DNA of 64,000 bases, taken from the NCBI GenBank assembly GCA_038216465.1, contig JBBQQC010000003.1:62001-126000 (forward strand), given 5' to 3'. Origin of the DNA: JACCZX01 sp038216465 (GTDB lineage Bacteria; Pseudomonadota; Gammaproteobacteria; Burkholderiales; Burkholderiaceae_F). A program made the translations under genes and the position numbers. How positions within the stretch are numbered: position 1 is the stretch's first letter; every line of letters starts with the position of its first letter. The notes below the pieces were generated by a model. That model was not told where the DNA came from. It saw only the letters and a program-made list of their open reading frames with translations, and ran no database searches. This document shows positions 63,166 through 64,000 of the stretch, one piece after another.

Positions 63166-64000
63166 ATGCAAGACAATTCCGCGAGGCTGCGGTCGATACA
63201 AACGCGCGCGTCGGCGCTGACGGCCAACGCGTCCGGCCGCGCCGCCGGCGACATGCTGATCGAGCTGAACGCGCTTCAGCGCGAGCTGACCATGGTCGAT
63301 TCGGCGCGCACCGAAGCCTATGTCACGGCGGTGTTCTCGGTCGTCGCTGGTTTCAACGCGGTGGGGCGCGCGCACAAGATGGGCCCGTTGCTGGAGCGTG
63401 CGATCGGCATTTGCCGCCAGCTCCCCGACCGCCGCTTTCTGAGGCGAGCGCTTTCGCTGCACGGATATTTCACCGGCGACATCATCAACGCGCCTTTAGC
63501 GTTGGGAAGTCTGCAGGAAGCCGTCGAACTGGCGCGCGAAATGGTCGATCCGGTGGCCGAGGTGTCGACCGTGGTCAACCTCGGTGTGGTGTTGACCAAT
63601 ATCGGATGGGACGACAACGCGCAGCGCGCCTTTCAACTGGCGTGGGATGTCTACGAGCGCTGGCCGGAGGCATTCGAAGGGCCGGATGTCAGTGGAGCCC
63701 CGGCCGTGTTGATGGCTGCGGCCGCCGCTGCAAACACGGCGGCGATTTCTTCGCAATTAAATGACGTTGAACGAGGGTTGGAGTTCAGCGCGCGAGCGCG
63801 ATCGCTGGCGCAAACTCAAAGCGCTACCCCTCAGCACCGCACCGTTCAACTGCACTACGACAATATTCATTGCATTCTCTTGGCCAAGGCCGGACGTCTG
63901 AGAGAGGCCACCGCCGTCGCTGAATCGATGTTCGCGACCGCCAAGGGTTCAGACAACGTGCGTTGGGAATATCTCGCCCTGCAGGCTGCGGGAACGGTGG
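63166..64000 (+). CDS. Helical-repeat protein, 3' end outside the window
   Basis: 278 residues visible and open at the right edge. Starts MQDNSARLRSIQTRASALTA. Helical repeats with Ala/Leu pairs (ERAIGICRQLPDRRFLRRAL, ARSLAQTQSATPQHRTVQLHY, AESMFATAKGSDN) resemble the TPR-like N-terminal half of sensory or regulatory proteins that carry a C-terminal output domain. That domain is not in view. Confidence 0.7.
   Translation, partial: MQDNSARLRSIQTRASALTANASGRAAGDMLIELNALQRELTMVDSARTEAYVTAVFSVVAGFNAVGRAHKMGPLLERAIGICRQLPDRRFLRRALSLHGYFTGDIINAPLALGSLQEAVELAREMVDPVAEVSTVVNLGVVLTNIGWDDNAQRAFQLAWDVYERWPEAFEGPDVSGAPAVLMAAAAAANTAAISSQLNDVERGLEFSARARSLAQTQSATPQHRTVQLHYDNIHCILLAKAGRLREATAVAESMFATAKGSDNVRWEYLALQAAGTV

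Overview
The window reads like chromosomal DNA of a high-GC betaproteobacterium, most likely an unclassified member or relative of Burkholderiales. The pointers are a Bug-family solute receptor (50809-51783), a TIGR02999-type ECF sigma factor and a large Ser/Thr kinase with a helical-repeat tail, and many ABC-free secondary transporters. This assignment is inference from gene content; no rRNA, tRNA or CRISPR array is visible.

Layout. 1-7.5 kb: VOC protein tail, a secreted Lys/Ala-rich protein, an atypical ClpX-like unfoldase paired with an unknown 346-aa protein, a frameshifted GST, a DUF1330 protein, a diheme cytochrome c, a SnoaL-like protein, an AEC transporter and a lipoprotein. 7.6-12.4 kb: Ser/Thr kinase, TauE/SafE transporter, ECF sigma factor. 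13.0-18.9 kb: a tight operon of a membrane-anchored repeat protein, a GT4 glycosyltransferase, a methyltransferase and a radical SAM/SPASM enzyme, followed by a cytoplasmic-looking metzincin; this is the best candidate for an undescribed modification system. 18.9-21.7 kb: two near-identical GFA/CENP-V proteins, an LmeA-like lipoprotein and a frameshifted DUF3047 gene. 21.8-31.0 kb: a defence block with a RAMA-domain protein, an Rx4H (HEPN-like) protein, a nuclease, a complete type I restriction-modification set (M-S-R) and a YgjP-like metallopeptidase. 31.0-39.1 kb: many gene remnants, a dead HigB toxin with a live antitoxin, a DehI-like dehalogenase, YceH, several very small exported or membrane proteins, a TonB/TolA-like protein and a truncated AAA+ ATPase. 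39-47.7 kb: membrane protein, lipoproteins, KatG with a coupled lipoprotein, YihY, an NAD-dependent dehydrogenase and a ParDE-like toxin-antitoxin pair. 47.7-51.8 kb: a catabolic operon (Bug receptor, amidohydrolase, divergent SDR, PaaK-like ligase). 52-64 kb: a Sec-exported Hcp-like protein, a Fic stub, a membrane/ion-homeostasis block (LapA-like, CPA1 antiporter, DUF2254, MscS, YihY), a TPR gene fused to a TRAP remnant, an ArsR-SRPBCC operon, a Gly/Met-rich secreted protein, a PIN/NYN-like protein and a partial helical-repeat protein.

The most striking window-wide feature is a set of about a dozen short copies of genes found intact elsewhere in the same window (GFA, SnoaL, cytochrome c, PaaK, DehI, GST, YihY). 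Several keep both gene ends or join the start of one gene to the end of another, with the middle missing. They look like scars of repeated duplication and internal deletion.
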